From Microbacterium testaceum StLB037 (lineage in GTDB: Bacteria; Actinomycetota; Actinomycetes; Actinomycetales; Microbacteriaceae), in assembly GCF_900104345.1 (NCBI RefSeq), contig NZ_FNJN01000005.1, positions 1 through 64,000 on the forward strand: a stretch of 64,000 nt of DNA. The letters are read 5' to 3'. The position numbers and the translations under genes were made by a program. Numbering within the stretch: position 1 is the stretch's first letter; every line of letters starts with the position of its first letter. Below are positions 1 through 8,847 of this stretch, piece after piece. The notes under the pieces were generated by a model. It was not told the DNA's origin. It did not search any database and saw only the letters and a list, made by a program, of their open reading frames with translations.

Positions 1-1
1 A

Positions 2-280
2 AACGGTCTCGCGACCTCGGCAACAGTCCTCGGAGTGGTCGCTCTCGTCTTCACGGCATTCAACATCGTGCCGCTCCTGGGGCTCTTGTTCCTGCCGTTG
101 GCCATTCTCAGCGCGATCGCCGCCATACTCCTCGGCCACTTGGGGTTCAGCGCCAGCCGCCGGGTGGGCGTCGGCCGGAAGCTCGCGATCGTCGGCCTCG
201 TAACGGGGTACATCGCCGCGGCGGCTCTCGTGTGGTACCTGGTCTCGTGGGCGGTCGGCGTCACCACCGCATTCGGATAG
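2..280 (+). CDS. Small membrane protein, DUF4190-like, 5' end outside the window
   Basis: The frame is open from the first bases, so the gene begins upstream and only about 92 C-terminal residues are visible. They form two hydrophobic segments separated by a short basic loop containing a Gly-His-Leu-Gly-Phe stretch (GHLGF), the layout of DUF4190-type two-helix membrane proteins. A GTG at position 35 could be read as a start, but the in-frame residues before it continue the same hydrophobic pattern. The function of such proteins is unknown. It is followed after 65 bases by a secreted small protein on the same strand. Confidence 0.55.
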   Translation, partial: NGLATSATVLGVVALVFTAFNIVPLLGLLFLPLAILSAIAAILLGHLGFSASRRVGVGRKLAIVGLVTGYIAAAALVWYLVSWAVGVTTAFG

Positions 281-345
281 GCGTTGCGAAACGACTGCTG
301 CCTCGACAGGATCGGTGTCAAACCGTTTCCAGGGGGGACAACGAA

Positions 346-615
346 ATGAACCGTTTCAAGAAGAAAATGGCCGCAGTGGGATTCGCAGGCGCAGTCGTTA
401 TGGGATCCGTCTTGGTGGCTTCGCCGGCCCAAGCAGCGGTGCCAAACGGATGGGGTTTCAGCACCCCTTCGCAGGTCATGTGCGTCGCCAAGACGGCCTT
501 GAAGGAAGCGGCGGTGGCTGCGGAGGGAAAGAAGATGCTGAGCAGCTCCACCCGTTGCGTGAAGAGCATCCGAAAAGGCATGGCCTACTACGACACGCGC
601 CTGTGGTGGAACTGA
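346..615 (+). CDS. Small secreted protein of unknown function
   Basis: An 89-residue protein beginning with a basic stretch (NRFKKK), a hydrophobic core and an Ala-Gln-Ala cleavage site near residue 30, so a Sec signal peptide is clear. The mature part of about 60 residues is basic, contains two Cys (in VMCVAK and TRCVKS) that could form a disulfide, and ends in WWN. The ATG at 346 is chosen because a purine-rich AGGGGGGA element lies just before it and the signal peptide starts there. I do not recognise a family; a small exported peptide or envelope protein is possible. Confidence 0.6.
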   Translation: MNRFKKKMAAVGFAGAVVMGSVLVASPAQAAVPNGWGFSTPSQVMCVAKTALKEAAVAAEGKKMLSSSTRCVKSIRKGMAYYDTRLWWN

Positions 616-691
616 GCGAGTCGCGACTCTCGCGCACATAAGCGCCACCAGCGCCCACGCACGCATAACGCGTGGGTGTGTCAGCGAAGAC

Positions 692-725
692 GACCGGTCC
701 CACACCTTGAGTAGTGGGACCGGTC
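692..725 (+). terminator. Hairpin terminator after the small secreted protein
   Basis: A perfect 12-bp inverted repeat (692-703 with 714-725, core ACCGGTCCCAC) with a 10-base loop, about 80 bases after the upstream stop codon. There is no T tract, which is common for actinobacterial terminators. Confidence 0.5.
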
Positions 726-833
726 ACTGCCTTAACCCCCGGGCATGACCCCGGCGATGAGCGTGACGAAGATACCCCCTGCTGAAGACGCAGGCGAGCT
801 CGGACGGGTCAGAGGTGCTCATCTCTCGAGGCA

Positions 834-1376
834 TCAACCAACCGCGACCGTATGCGGGGATACCTCGAGGGATGCTCCTGCTCCCGGCAGCGCATCGGCG
901 AACTCATGAATGATCGCTCCCCGCCAGCTGGATGCGCGCACCGCCCGCGGATCCCGACCGCGCGGGTCGCCCCGGAGCGTCCGCAGCGCGCGCTCGAGCT
1001 CCACCTCTTTCCGTCGACGCTGGTCCCGGTCGCCGCGCGGTCGCAGCTCGCCCCGCTCGAACCGGGCGAGGATGTGGTCCGACTCCGCGACGGTGAGGGG
1101 CACCGACAGCGGATCGGGATCGAGCTCGCTGGACAGCGCCCGGAACTCCGCCATCCGCGTCAGGAAGAAAAGGAAGTCCGGAACAGAGGCAGTGACCTAG
1201 GTCGCCTTCCGCCCGTCGCCGACGACGTCGCCGCGTGAGGTACGCACGCCCAGTCGCTGCGATCGGTCGGCTGTGCCGAGTGCGACGATCGTGTCGTCAC
1301 CCCCCCCCCATGTCTCGGGCGCCGCAAACACGAACCGGAACAAAGGGTCCGCCGGATCGAAGTCGGCCAGCTTGCG
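834..1376 (-). pseudogene. Decayed reading frame, family not recognised
   Basis: Between the hairpin at 725 and galT no intact gene is convincing. On the minus strand one frame runs from 1376 to 834 with coding-like composition but is bounded by a TAA at 1377-1379 and interrupted by a TAG near 1195-1197. The first part contains the run PADPLFRFVFAAPETWGGG; the second (834-1154) would be a 106-residue charged protein starting at an ATG without a ribosome-binding site. I read this as a gene remnant. An 11-C run near 1300 might mark a slippage or assembly error. Nothing else is seen in 726-1438. Confidence 0.25.
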
Positions 1377-1438
1377 TTAGGCGAGCGCGGAGAGCGACGG
1401 CGCCGCGTCCCATGCGCGGAGACCGGAGGCGGCAAACC

Positions 1439-2638
1439 TCATTCGACGCTCTTCTCTCCCGAGGCGATCGCAGCCGATGCCAGCGCCGTGCGCAGGCACC
1501 CTCCCACCCGAGAGCCTTTGGGCGCGGCCGATGGCAGAGCCGTCCGGAGACGCTCGGCTGACTCCTCGGGGGCGATGTCCGCAACCCATGCATGCATTGC
1601 AGCTTCGGATCCCGCCAGGTACTTCAACTTGTCTACGGCCCGCCGGGGGGAGGTGAGTTGCAGGTGAAGTCGGGCCGTGGCGCGCGCAGTCCGTGTCGGC
1701 GCCTGGTGCCAGGCGGCGATGTAGGGCGTGGGGGTGTCGTACAGACGGTCGACCGCGTTCAGCAAACGGAGATAGTTGTCTGCGAGGTCGTCTCTTTCTG
1801 CCGAGGAGGTAGCGGCGAAATCCGGCACATGACGTTTCGGGAGCATGTGCACCTCGAGGGGCCAACGCGCGGCAAAAGGCACGAACGCAAGCCAGTGCTC
1901 CGTGTCTAAGACGACCCTTGGTCCTTGCGACTCAGCCTTCACCACGCGCTCGAAAAGGTCCGGGCCTTCACGGTCAAGAGAACGCAGCAGGCCCTGCGTC
2001 CGAGGAGTGACATAAGGGTATGCGTAGATCTGGCCATGCGGGTGCGGCAAAGTAACCCCGATCTCAGCCCCCCGGTTTTCAAAGATGAAGACCTGTTCGA
2101 CATCGGCGATATCCGACAAGGCACCCGTCCTGTCGGCCCATGCTTCGATCACGGTCCTCGCGCGAGTGGGGGTAAGGGACGCGAATGATCCCTCATGCTC
2201 AGGGCTGAAACAGACGACCTCGCACCGCCCGGCAGATGGCCTTTCCCGGAACAAAGGGTGGATCGACGAGGCCGGGTGTGGAACCTCGTCGAGTTCAAGC
2301 GCCGGGCCGAAAGCCGGAGTTTTATTCTCAAACACCGCAACGTCATAGGCCGAGGGAATCTCAGAAGGGTTGGACGGCGTCTGTGGGGCGAGGGGGTCTT
2401 GATGTGCGGGAGGCATGAAGGCACGGTTTTGCCGCGCAGTGGCGAAAGTGATCCAGTCGCCGGTAAGAACGTCCTGGCGCATCTGCGCTGTCGGGGGGCG
2501 GTCTCTGAGCTCGCGCAGGTCGGCGCGCCTATCCGTTGGGAGGCTTGTGTCAGGGTCGTCGAAGTAGATGAGCTCGCGTCCGTCGGCTAGGTGCGTAACC
2601 CGCTTCACGACGCCCGCTTGGAGCGAAACCCCGTCCAT
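1439..2638 (-). CDS. galT: Galactose-1-phosphate uridylyltransferase
   Basis: Cytoplasmic Leloir enzyme that exchanges UMP between UDP-glucose and galactose 1-phosphate. The protein (399 residues) has the HIT-type active-site motif HPHGQ at about residues 199-203, preceded by the ENRG and GVTLPH context typical of GalT. The ATG at 2638 shares one base with the galE stop (TGATG), so the two are translationally coupled; an in-frame codon 39 bases further upstream lies inside galE and is rejected. It is the last gene of a five-gene minus-strand operon with two permeases, a binding protein and galE. The C-terminus carries a near-duplicated LRTALPSAA/LRTALASAA stretch. No galactokinase gene is in the window. 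Confidence 0.93.
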   Translation of the reverse strand: MDGVSLQAGVVKRVTHLADGRELIYFDDPDTSLPTDRRADLRELRDRPPTAQMRQDVLTGDWITFATARQNRAFMPPAHQDPLAPQTPSNPSEIPSAYDVAVFENKTPAFGPALELDEVPHPASSIHPLFRERPSAGRCEVVCFSPEHEGSFASLTPTRARTVIEAWADRTGALSDIADVEQVFIFENRGAEIGVTLPHPHGQIYAYPYVTPRTQGLLRSLDREGPDLFERVVKAESQGPRVVLDTEHWLAFVPFAARWPLEVHMLPKRHVPDFAATSSAERDDLADNYLRLLNAVDRLYDTPTPYIAAWHQAPTRTARATARLHLQLTSPRRAVDKLKYLAGSEAAMHAWVADIAPEESAERLRTALPSAAPKGSRVGGCLRTALASAAIASGEKSVE

Positions 2639-3627
2639 CACACAGCCTCGCCCAGTTGGCGAAGGTGGGCTTTCCACCCGCTCTGCACCATTTGTTGAAT
2701 GCTGTGCCGCATGGCCCAGTTGAGATCACGGGCAGCCGCCACTCCGCTCGCAACAATGCGATCTGGATCGCCGGCGCGACGGGCCTCGACCGTCGCGTCG
2801 AAATCGATGCCGGTGAACATGCGCAGCGCAGACATGATCTCCCGCACGGAGATTCCCATTCCCGACCCGAGGTTGTAGGCCGGCTGTAGCGAGTCACCGG
2901 CGCTAAGTCTTTGGGCGGCCACAGCGTGGGCCGCCGCGATGTCGCTGACATGTACGTAATCTCGAACAGCGGTTCCATCCGGCGTGGCGTAGTCGACGCC
3001 GTAAATGGAGGGTGTGCGCCTCGCTGTCAGAGCCCGGAAGGCGATGGGGAAGAGATTGAACGGGCTCGAGTCGTAAACGTCAGGACGACCGGAACCTACG
3101 ACATTGAAGTACCGCAGCGACGTATGGCGCAACGGTCGCGGTTCTGATCGCGTCGCTTCAGCAACGTCGCGAAGGAGCCACTCTCCGATGAGTTTTGATT
3201 CCCCGTATGGGGTGGTCGGCTTTTTCGGGGTGTATTCGGTCACGGTGGGGACATCGGGTGTGCCATAAACCGCGGCGCTTGAGGAGAAGACGATCTGCGC
3301 GACGCCGGCACGGCGCATCGCCTCCAGCACGCTTCGTGTGCCGTCCACATTTTGAGCGTAGGCATGGAGGGGACGGGTGACGGATTCGCCGGCGTATTTG
3401 TACCCGGCAACGTGGATCACTCCTTCGGCGATGGTGCCGCGCAGCGTTTCCTCGACCAGGGCGGTGTCCAAAATATTGCCCTGCACGAAGTCGACGTCGG
3501 ATGGCACGAACTCACGCTTCCCTGTCGACAAATCGTCCAGGACGACAGGGTCTAGCCCGGCCGCTTGCAAAGCGGAAACGACGTGTGCGCCGATGTAGCC
3601 GGCGCCGCCGGTGACGAGCCAAGTCAT
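2638..3627 (-). CDS. galE: UDP-glucose 4-epimerase
   Basis: NAD-dependent extended short-chain dehydrogenase that interconverts UDP-galactose and UDP-glucose. The 329-residue protein begins with the dinucleotide-binding motif GGAGYIG (residues 7-13), has SSSAAVYG near 115-122 and the catalytic Tyr141-x3-Lys145 (YGESK). Length is normal for bacterial GalE. It lies between the sugar-binding protein and galT; GAGAGG precedes the ATG, and a strong hairpin sits in the gap to the upstream gene. Confidence 0.95.
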   Translation of the reverse strand: MTWLVTGGAGYIGAHVVSALQAAGLDPVVLDDLSTGKREFVPSDVDFVQGNILDTALVEETLRGTIAEGVIHVAGYKYAGESVTRPLHAYAQNVDGTRSVLEAMRRAGVAQIVFSSSAAVYGTPDVPTVTEYTPKKPTTPYGESKLIGEWLLRDVAEATRSEPRPLRHTSLRYFNVVGSGRPDVYDSSPFNLFPIAFRALTARRTPSIYGVDYATPDGTAVRDYVHVSDIAAAHAVAAQRLSAGDSLQPAYNLGSGMGISVREIMSALRMFTGIDFDATVEARRAGDPDRIVASGVAAARDLNWAMRHSIQQMVQSGWKAHLRQLGEAV

Positions 3628-3643
3628 GATGAACCTCTCGAAG

Positions 3644-3675
3644 GAGGGGGCGGGTCTTGTGCGACCTGCCCCCTC
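3644..3675 (-). terminator. Intra-operonic hairpin between binding protein and galE
   Basis: A 13-bp stem with one G-U type mismatch (3644-3656 with 3663-3675) and a 6-base loop, located just after the binding-protein stop codon. Such hairpins after solute-binding-protein genes often stabilise the upstream message and reduce read-through. That role is inferred here. Confidence 0.5.
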
Positions 3676-3689
3676 GTGCCGTTTGACGG

Positions 3690-5033
3690 TTACTTGCTCG
3701 CGCGCTTGTTGTAGTCGGCGAGCTGGTCGGTGCCCTTGGACTGGGCGTTCTCAAGGGAGGACTGGACATCCGCCCCGCCGGCGATGGCCTGGATGGCGCT
3801 GCGTACGTCGGCGCGGCTCTGTCCAAAGGCGCCGTTGTGGCAACCGCCCGTAGCGGAGGTCTTCGCCGTGGCCGTTAGTTGCTTCAGCAAGGCAAGCTTG
3901 GGCTGGCTGGTCTCAGAAGTGAGGAGTCCATCGAGCGCCTCCTGGTTGCTCGGAAGGTACCCACTGTCTTCGAAGATCTGACGCTGCACATCAGCGGAAC
4001 CCATGAACCGGGCAAACTCGACGGCGGCCGCTTTCTCGTTATCGCTGTGTCCTTCGCCGAGTACCCACAGAGCGCTACCGCCAGGGACTGCTCCCCCGCC
4101 TTCGGTTGCGACAGGAAGAGCGAATGCGTTGATGTCGAACGCTGCCGCGGCCGTGGTCGTGCCCAGGCTCGCGGACGAAGCAAGCAGCATGGCGGCTTGG
4201 CCCACACTGAATGCGTTCTGGGCTGCCACCCCGTCGCTTCCGACGTTGACGATGGCTCCTGCCTGGAGCGACTTCTGGTAGTGCGTCCACACATTTACGA
4301 GGTCGTCGTTGACAAAGTCGAAGGCGGTGGCAGCTTCTGATCCGAGGCCGTTGTCCGGGGTGCAGTAGACGACGTTGTTGAGGGCGCTGAACTGTTCGTT
4401 CCACCATTCGTTCTGCTGAAAGACGAGGCCTGCAGCGCCGGTTGCGGCATAGATCTTGTCAGCCCAGTCGAAAAGCTCGTCGATGCTTTTGGGCGGGTTT
4501 TCGCCGCTCAGACCTGCGGCTTGGAGCTTGGTCGCGTCGAAGAAGACGGCAGGCTGAGAGACCATCAACGGCACGGCCCAGAGCTTGCTGTCGAACGTAT
4601 AGTAGTTGGCCGCGGCGGCGACGACTCCGTCGCCGTTGTAGGCCTGGCCGTCGAAGGTTGCGACGCTTTCAGGAGCGGTTGCGAGGCCGCTGTCGTGCAG
4701 GTAGGCGGAGAACGTGTCGCCGCCTTGCAGAAGCACGGGGGTATCGCCGCTTTGGACCGCGTTAGTCAGCTTGGCCGCGGTTTCGGTGTAGTCACCCTGG
4801 TAGATGGGGTTGATGGTGATGTTGAAGCTGTTACTCGAGTTAAACGCATCCACCTGCTTCATCAGTGCGTCGGCGGATGAGCCTCCCACGGAGTACCAGA
4901 AGTCGATGCTGACAGGGCCATCGGCGGCGACGGTTTCCTGCGGCTGTGGTTGACCAGAACATCCGGCCAGGATCAGGGACGCGACGGCCGCCAGGGTGAC
5001 GCCCGCTGCCACCCCCTTGCGTGTGCGAATCAC
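3690..5033 (-). CDS. Sugar ABC transporter substrate-binding lipoprotein
   Basis: Family 1 extracellular solute-binding protein (447 residues). It has a lipoprotein signal peptide with lipobox LILAGC, then the typical start of the mature domain (DFWYSVGG). The GTG at 5033 overlaps the stop of the upstream permease (GTGA) and is preceded by AAGGAG seven bases away, so the longer frame upstream is not used. With the two permeases it forms a carbohydrate importer of the CUT1/MalEFG type. Coupling to galE/galT suggests a galactose-containing mono- or oligosaccharide, but the ligand cannot be read from the sequence. No ATPase gene is present; a shared MsiK-type ATPase is likely elsewhere. Confidence 0.9.
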   Translation of the reverse strand: MIRTRKGVAAGVTLAAVASLILAGCSGQPQPQETVAADGPVSIDFWYSVGGSSADALMKQVDAFNSSNSFNITINPIYQGDYTETAAKLTNAVQSGDTPVLLQGGDTFSAYLHDSGLATAPESVATFDGQAYNGDGVVAAAANYYTFDSKLWAVPLMVSQPAVFFDATKLQAAGLSGENPPKSIDELFDWADKIYAATGAAGLVFQQNEWWNEQFSALNNVVYCTPDNGLGSEAATAFDFVNDDLVNVWTHYQKSLQAGAIVNVGSDGVAAQNAFSVGQAAMLLASSASLGTTTAAAAFDINAFALPVATEGGGAVPGGSALWVLGEGHSDNEKAAAVEFARFMGSADVQRQIFEDSGYLPSNQEALDGLLTSETSQPKLALLKQLTATAKTSATGGCHNGAFGQSRADVRSAIQAIAGGADVQSSLENAQSKGTDQLADYNKRASK

Positions 5034-5848
5034 TTGACTGCTCCTTCGGTTAGTCCTCGGGCGAGGAACTTCTGTCCGACGATCACGAGGATGATCGTGG
5101 GGATGCTGACGACGATCAGGCCGGCAAGGCCCGCGCCGAAGTCCGTGTCCGCTTCGTCGAAGAGCGCTTTCACTCCCACCTGGACGGTTCGGGCGGTCGG
5201 GGACTCGGTGACCAGCAGGGGCCACAGATATCCGTTCCATGCGGCGATGGCGGACACGAGGGTGACCGTCATGACCGTGGGTCTGGTGAGGGGCAGAAGG
5301 AAGCGGAAAAGGAACCGCATGGGCCCCGCGCCATCGACCGTTGCTGCTTCCTTGATCTCCGTCGGGAAGCCCAGGAACGTCTGGCGCAGCAAGAAGATCG
5401 AGTAGGCCGATGCCACGAAAGGCATGAACACCGCGACGATGGTGTCGAAGAGCCCAAGCTGGCGGATGGTGAGGTAGTTGGCGACGACGGTCGCCTCATT
5501 TGGGATCATCATCGTGACGAGATACGCCCCGAGAATCAGACCCGGTCGTCGGAAATTTCCGAAGACGATGGCGTAGGCGGCGAGCACGCTCGTCAGCACC
5601 TGGAGACCGGTCTGCGCTACCACGACGATTGCGCTGTTCAGCATCTGGCGGAGAATCGGCGCCCGGTTGAAAGCAGATGCGAAGTGGTCCCATGTAAACC
5701 CGGTGGGGAGGAGGTCCCACAAGGTTCCCGTAATTGCGGGGGTGGGCCGGATCGAACCGAACAGGACATACACCAGCGGCAGAATGATGACGAGCGCTAC
5801 AACGGCGAGGTACGCGAACAGCGCGATGTGCGCGACGGGCTTTTTCAT
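5030..5848 (-). CDS. Sugar ABC transporter permease, MalG-type
   Basis: Inner-membrane component of the galactose-type importer (272 residues, about six hydrophobic segments). The cytoplasmic EAA loop that docks onto the ATPase is seen as EAATVDGAGPMRFLFRFLLP around residues 185-205. Start and stop overlap the flanking genes by four bases (ATGA with the MalF-type permease, GTGA with the binding protein), which indicates one tightly coupled operon. Confidence 0.92.
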   Translation of the reverse strand: MKKPVAHIALFAYLAVVALVIILPLVYVLFGSIRPTPAITGTLWDLLPTGFTWDHFASAFNRAPILRQMLNSAIVVVAQTGLQVLTSVLAAYAIVFGNFRRPGLILGAYLVTMMIPNEATVVANYLTIRQLGLFDTIVAVFMPFVASAYSIFLLRQTFLGFPTEIKEAATVDGAGPMRFLFRFLLPLTRPTVMTVTLVSAIAAWNGYLWPLLVTESPTARTVQVGVKALFDEADTDFGAGLAGLIVVSIPTIILVIVGQKFLARGLTEGAVK

Positions 5849-6762
5849 CGGTAGTTGACCCTTCGCTCGAGAACACCGAACTGGATGGCAGTGAGCGCGA
5901 GGATCAACACCAAAAGGATGATGGAACGAGCAGACGAGGCCCCATAGTCCGCTGTTCCCCCGAACGCTGCTTGATAGATGTCGATGACGAGCGTGCGTGT
6001 CGAGTCAGCCGGTCCGCCCGCTGTGAGGACGTTGATGATGGTGAACTCACGCAGCGCTTGAATGGATTGCGTCACGACGACAAAAAACAACGTCGGCGTG
6101 ATCAACGGCAATGTGATGCTGAACGTTCGACGCCAAAAACGGGCCCCGTCGACGTCTGCTGCTTCGAAGACCTGCTTATCGATGGAATCGAGGGCGGCCA
6201 GCAACAGAAGCACCGTGAACCCGATGGCGGTCCACACGTCGACGATGATGACCGACAGCAACGACACGTTCGTCGAGGTCAGCCATCCCACATTGTCGCC
6301 ACCGAGGGCCCGGGCGATGACATCGAAGAGGCCCGTCGACGGGGTCATCAACGCACGGAATGCGAGACCCGCGACAGCCGTCGACACAGCCATTGGGATG
6401 AGCACGGAGGCTCTGAACACCCCTGTGCCCCGCACGCGCTGCGATACGGGTAGCGCGATGGCGAGCCCCACGATCACTTTCCCCGCAACGGAGCCCAGCA
6501 TGAATAGGACAGTGATGCCTAGCGTGCGCCAGAAGTCGGGGTCGCTGAACATGGCGGCGAAGTTGTCGGATCCGACGAAGCCATTCGGCTGCCCGAAGAG
6601 ATTGGTCGACTGCATCGACAGGAAGCCCGTACGCAGCAGGGGCCAATAGTCGAAAGAAACGATCGCGATCAGGCTCGGAAGTAAGAAGAGAACTGCCCAC
6701 AGATGGGGTCCACGCCGCCCGCGGCGGGGGCGCGTCGCTGCGCGAGCGGAAGTGTCAACCAC
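5845..6762 (-). CDS. Sugar ABC transporter permease, MalF-type
   Basis: First gene of the minus-strand operon; integral-membrane partner of the MalG-type permease (305 residues). A basic N-terminus is followed by HLWAVLFLLPSL as the first membrane span, and an EAA loop (EAADVDGARFWRRTFSITLP) lies near the middle. The GTG at 6762 is chosen because GGAG lies nine bases upstream and the protein begins in the usual way (VVDTSARAATRPRR); the open frame extends further only into the promoter and operator. The operator palindrome at 6799-6816 lies 37 bases upstream, so transcription is probably LacI-controlled. Confidence 0.9.
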   Translation of the reverse strand: MVDTSARAATRPRRGRRGPHLWAVLFLLPSLIAIVSFDYWPLLRTGFLSMQSTNLFGQPNGFVGSDNFAAMFSDPDFWRTLGITVLFMLGSVAGKVIVGLAIALPVSQRVRGTGVFRASVLIPMAVSTAVAGLAFRALMTPSTGLFDVIARALGGDNVGWLTSTNVSLLSVIIVDVWTAIGFTVLLLLAALDSIDKQVFEAADVDGARFWRRTFSITLPLITPTLFFVVVTQSIQALREFTIINVLTAGGPADSTRTLVIDIYQAAFGGTADYGASSARSIILLVLILALTAIQFGVLERRVNYR

Positions 6763-6798
6763 GATGTCTATCTCCGTTTGATCGGTGCAGTTGAGAGT

Positions 6799-6816
6799 GT
6801 AGGGAACGTTCCCTAC
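6799..6816. promoter_or_regulatory. LacI-family operator upstream of the sugar transport/gal operon
   Basis: Perfect 18-bp palindrome GTAGGGAACGTTCCCTAC with the central CG typical of LacI-family sites. On the minus strand it is preceded by an AATAGT -10-like element, so a bound repressor would block the promoter of the permease operon. A near-identical copy lies at 8852-8869 on the other side of the LacI gene. Confidence 0.8.
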
Positions 6817-6882
6817 TATTGCAACCGTCATCGTCCCCGACGTGTCCGCCGGATGCCGAGAGGCGAAAGATTGGGTGAATAC

Positions 6883-7599
6883 ATGTTTCTGAGCATCGAG
6901 TGGATCAGCGCCTCGACCTTGACCGAGGTCGTCCTCCTCTTCCTCGCGTTCGTGCTGTCCGCCGTCGTCGGAATCGAACGGCATCGTCAGGTCAAAAGCG
7001 CTGGCCTGCGCACGCACACCCTCGTCGGAGTGGGATCCGCGATGTTCACACTGGTGTCGGCGTACGGCTTCACGATGGTGATCGGAACTGACGTCACGCT
7101 CGATCCCTCACGAATCGCCGCGCAGATCGTGTCCGGCATCGGGTTCCTCGGCGCCGGCGTAATCTTCGTGCGACAGAACATCGTCTCGGGCCTCACGACC
7201 GCGGCGTCCATCTGGGTCGTCGCCGCGATCGGAATGGCATGCGGCGCCGGCATGCCCGTCCTCGCCGTCCTCGGTACGGCACTGCACCTCACCACTGTCA
7301 CGGTGATGTCCCGGCTCGCCCGGAAAGTTCCTCTCGCGGGGCGCGGGCGTGACCTCGTCGTCCACTACAAGGACGGCCGAGGAGCCCTGCGCGCCGTCCT
7401 CGAACGCGCCTCGGAGTTGGGTTTCGAAGTGGCTCTCACCGGCACGCATCGAGAGGAAGTTGGCCGCACAACCCCAATCGTCGCGGCCAGTCTTCGCTTC
7501 AACAGAGGTCGCACCTCGATCGACAACCTCGTCGAAGCGCTCACCGAGGTCAAAGGTGTGCAACGCGTGGAAGCCGCCTCCGACAGCGACCCCACATGA
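6883..7599 (+). CDS. MgtC/SapB family membrane protein
   Basis: Integral membrane protein of about 238 residues. The N-terminal two thirds carry the MgtC signature: the GIERHRQVKSAGLRTHTLVG stretch between membrane spans, then GIGFLGAGVIF and TTAASIWVVAAIGMA. The C-terminal roughly 80 residues form a soluble ACT-like domain (GRGALRAVLERASELGFEVAL). MgtC proteins are linked to growth in low magnesium and membrane-potential control; the job here is not evident. The start is uncertain: ATG 6883 has only a weak GGGTG, while TTG 6871 lies seven bases after GAGAGG. It diverges from the sugar operon and may share its promoter region. Confidence 0.85.
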   Translation: MFLSIEWISASTLTEVVLLFLAFVLSAVVGIERHRQVKSAGLRTHTLVGVGSAMFTLVSAYGFTMVIGTDVTLDPSRIAAQIVSGIGFLGAGVIFVRQNIVSGLTTAASIWVVAAIGMACGAGMPVLAVLGTALHLTTVTVMSRLARKVPLAGRGRDLVVHYKDGRGALRAVLERASELGFEVALTGTHREEVGRTTPIVAASLRFNRGRTSIDNLVEALTEVKGVQRVEAASDSDPT

Positions 7600-7668
7600 G
7601 CGAAGCTCGCCCCGCGTCGGTCTCGCGGGTCTCGAGTAACCTCCATGCGACCGCACTCAGGTGAGACG

Positions 7669-8814
7669 ATGACAGACGTGAAGAGCACACCAAGCCCCCG
7701 CCAAGCTGCCCTATCCCGCGTGGCGGCTGGCGCATCCCTCGAGGACACGGCACAGCACTTCAACATCCCGCCGGACCGCCTCCGTCGCTGGGTGGGCGCC
7801 ACCAAGGAAACGAACGACGCCAAGCCTCGGACTCGGAGAGGGAAACAGGCGACAATCTTGGACCTCGCCGAGCACAGCGGTCTGTCAAAGTCCGTGGTTT
7901 CGCGCGCGCTTCGCGGCCAATACGGGGTGAGTCCCGACGCCCAGGCTCGTGTCACAGCCGCGGTCAAAGAGCTCGGTTACGTCTCGAACGCGGCTGCGCA
8001 AAACCTCAGCGCCTACCGCACGAACACCATCGGTGTGCTCGTCCGCGACGCCTCCGCCCCCTTCTATGGCGAGATGCAGTCCGCCCTCCAGAAAAGAGGC
8101 TCATCGCTCGGGCAGCGGGTGTTCATCACCTCAGGAGCCCTCGACAACAACGACGAACGGCGCGCCCTCGAAGACCTCATCGCTCTGCGCGTCGACGGAC
8201 TCATCGTCTGCAGCGGCCGGCTACCGTTAAAAGAAGTCAAAAGATTCTCCGCAAAGTTTCCCGTCGTCGTAGCGGGTAGACCTGACATCGACTCCTCCGT
8301 CAACAGTGTGTATGGGGACGAGGACGAGGGGGCCCGTGCCCTCGCGAACCACCTGACCGACCTTGGACATCGTCAGGTCGCTGTCTTTCAACCCCCGCAG
8401 CAAACCTCACCAATCCTGCATCGCCGCACGGAAATCATGCGAGCCCAGCTCACTGCCCGCGGCGTCCATGCGCACGTTGTGTCCACCCCCTCCCCCGAGC
8501 GGGCCCGGGAAGCTCACGCCCGACTCGCGGCCCACGTCACCGCGGTTATGTGCCCAAACGATCGCTACGCCGCAGCGACACTTCTTGAATCGCGCACCTC
8601 AACGCGACCTCTTTCCATCACGGGATTCGACGGCGTCGGTGGTCTCGCGAGCGCGTTGATAAACATCACCACATGGCGTCAGCCCATTGCGCACATCGGC
8701 TCGAACGCCGTAGAGCGACTACTGCACCTCATCACCCACCGGGACGAAGACGTTAGCCATCTCGCAATACCGGGCCACCTGCACGTCGGCACGACGACGA
8801 AACCCCTCCCCTAA
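7669..8814 (+). CDS. LacI family transcriptional regulator with extra N-terminal helix-turn-helix
   Basis: Probable repressor of the neighbouring sugar operon. The LacI DNA-binding domain is clear (ATILDLAEHSGLSKSVVSRA, about residues 60-80), followed by the hinge region and a periplasmic-binding-protein-like sensor domain (NTIGVLVRDASAPFYGEMQ onward). Unlike ordinary LacI proteins the HTH is not at the N-terminus: about 55 residues precede it and include a second helix-turn-helix-like stretch (LEDTAQHFNIPPDRLRRW) like those in transposase DNA-binding domains. The ATG at 7669 is preceded by AGGTGA. Matching palindromes before the permease operon and before the 2H phosphoesterase gene are its likely targets. 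Confidence 0.9.
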   Translation: MTDVKSTPSPRQAALSRVAAGASLEDTAQHFNIPPDRLRRWVGATKETNDAKPRTRRGKQATILDLAEHSGLSKSVVSRALRGQYGVSPDAQARVTAAVKELGYVSNAAAQNLSAYRTNTIGVLVRDASAPFYGEMQSALQKRGSSLGQRVFITSGALDNNDERRALEDLIALRVDGLIVCSGRLPLKEVKRFSAKFPVVVAGRPDIDSSVNSVYGDEDEGARALANHLTDLGHRQVAVFQPPQQTSPILHRRTEIMRAQLTARGVHAHVVSTPSPERAREAHARLAAHVTAVMCPNDRYAAATLLESRTSTRPLSITGFDGVGGLASALINITTWRQPIAHIGSNAVERLLHLITHRDEDVSHLAIPGHLHVGTTTKPLP

Positions 8815-8847
8815 CGGAGGACGCCTCGACTCAGAGGAGTCAGTCGG

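Noticed and set aside
1297..1310. Run of eleven C residues as a phase-variation tract
   Set aside because: It lies in a decayed frame with a further stop codon downstream, so a change in length would not restore a gene; a sequencing or assembly artefact is as likely.
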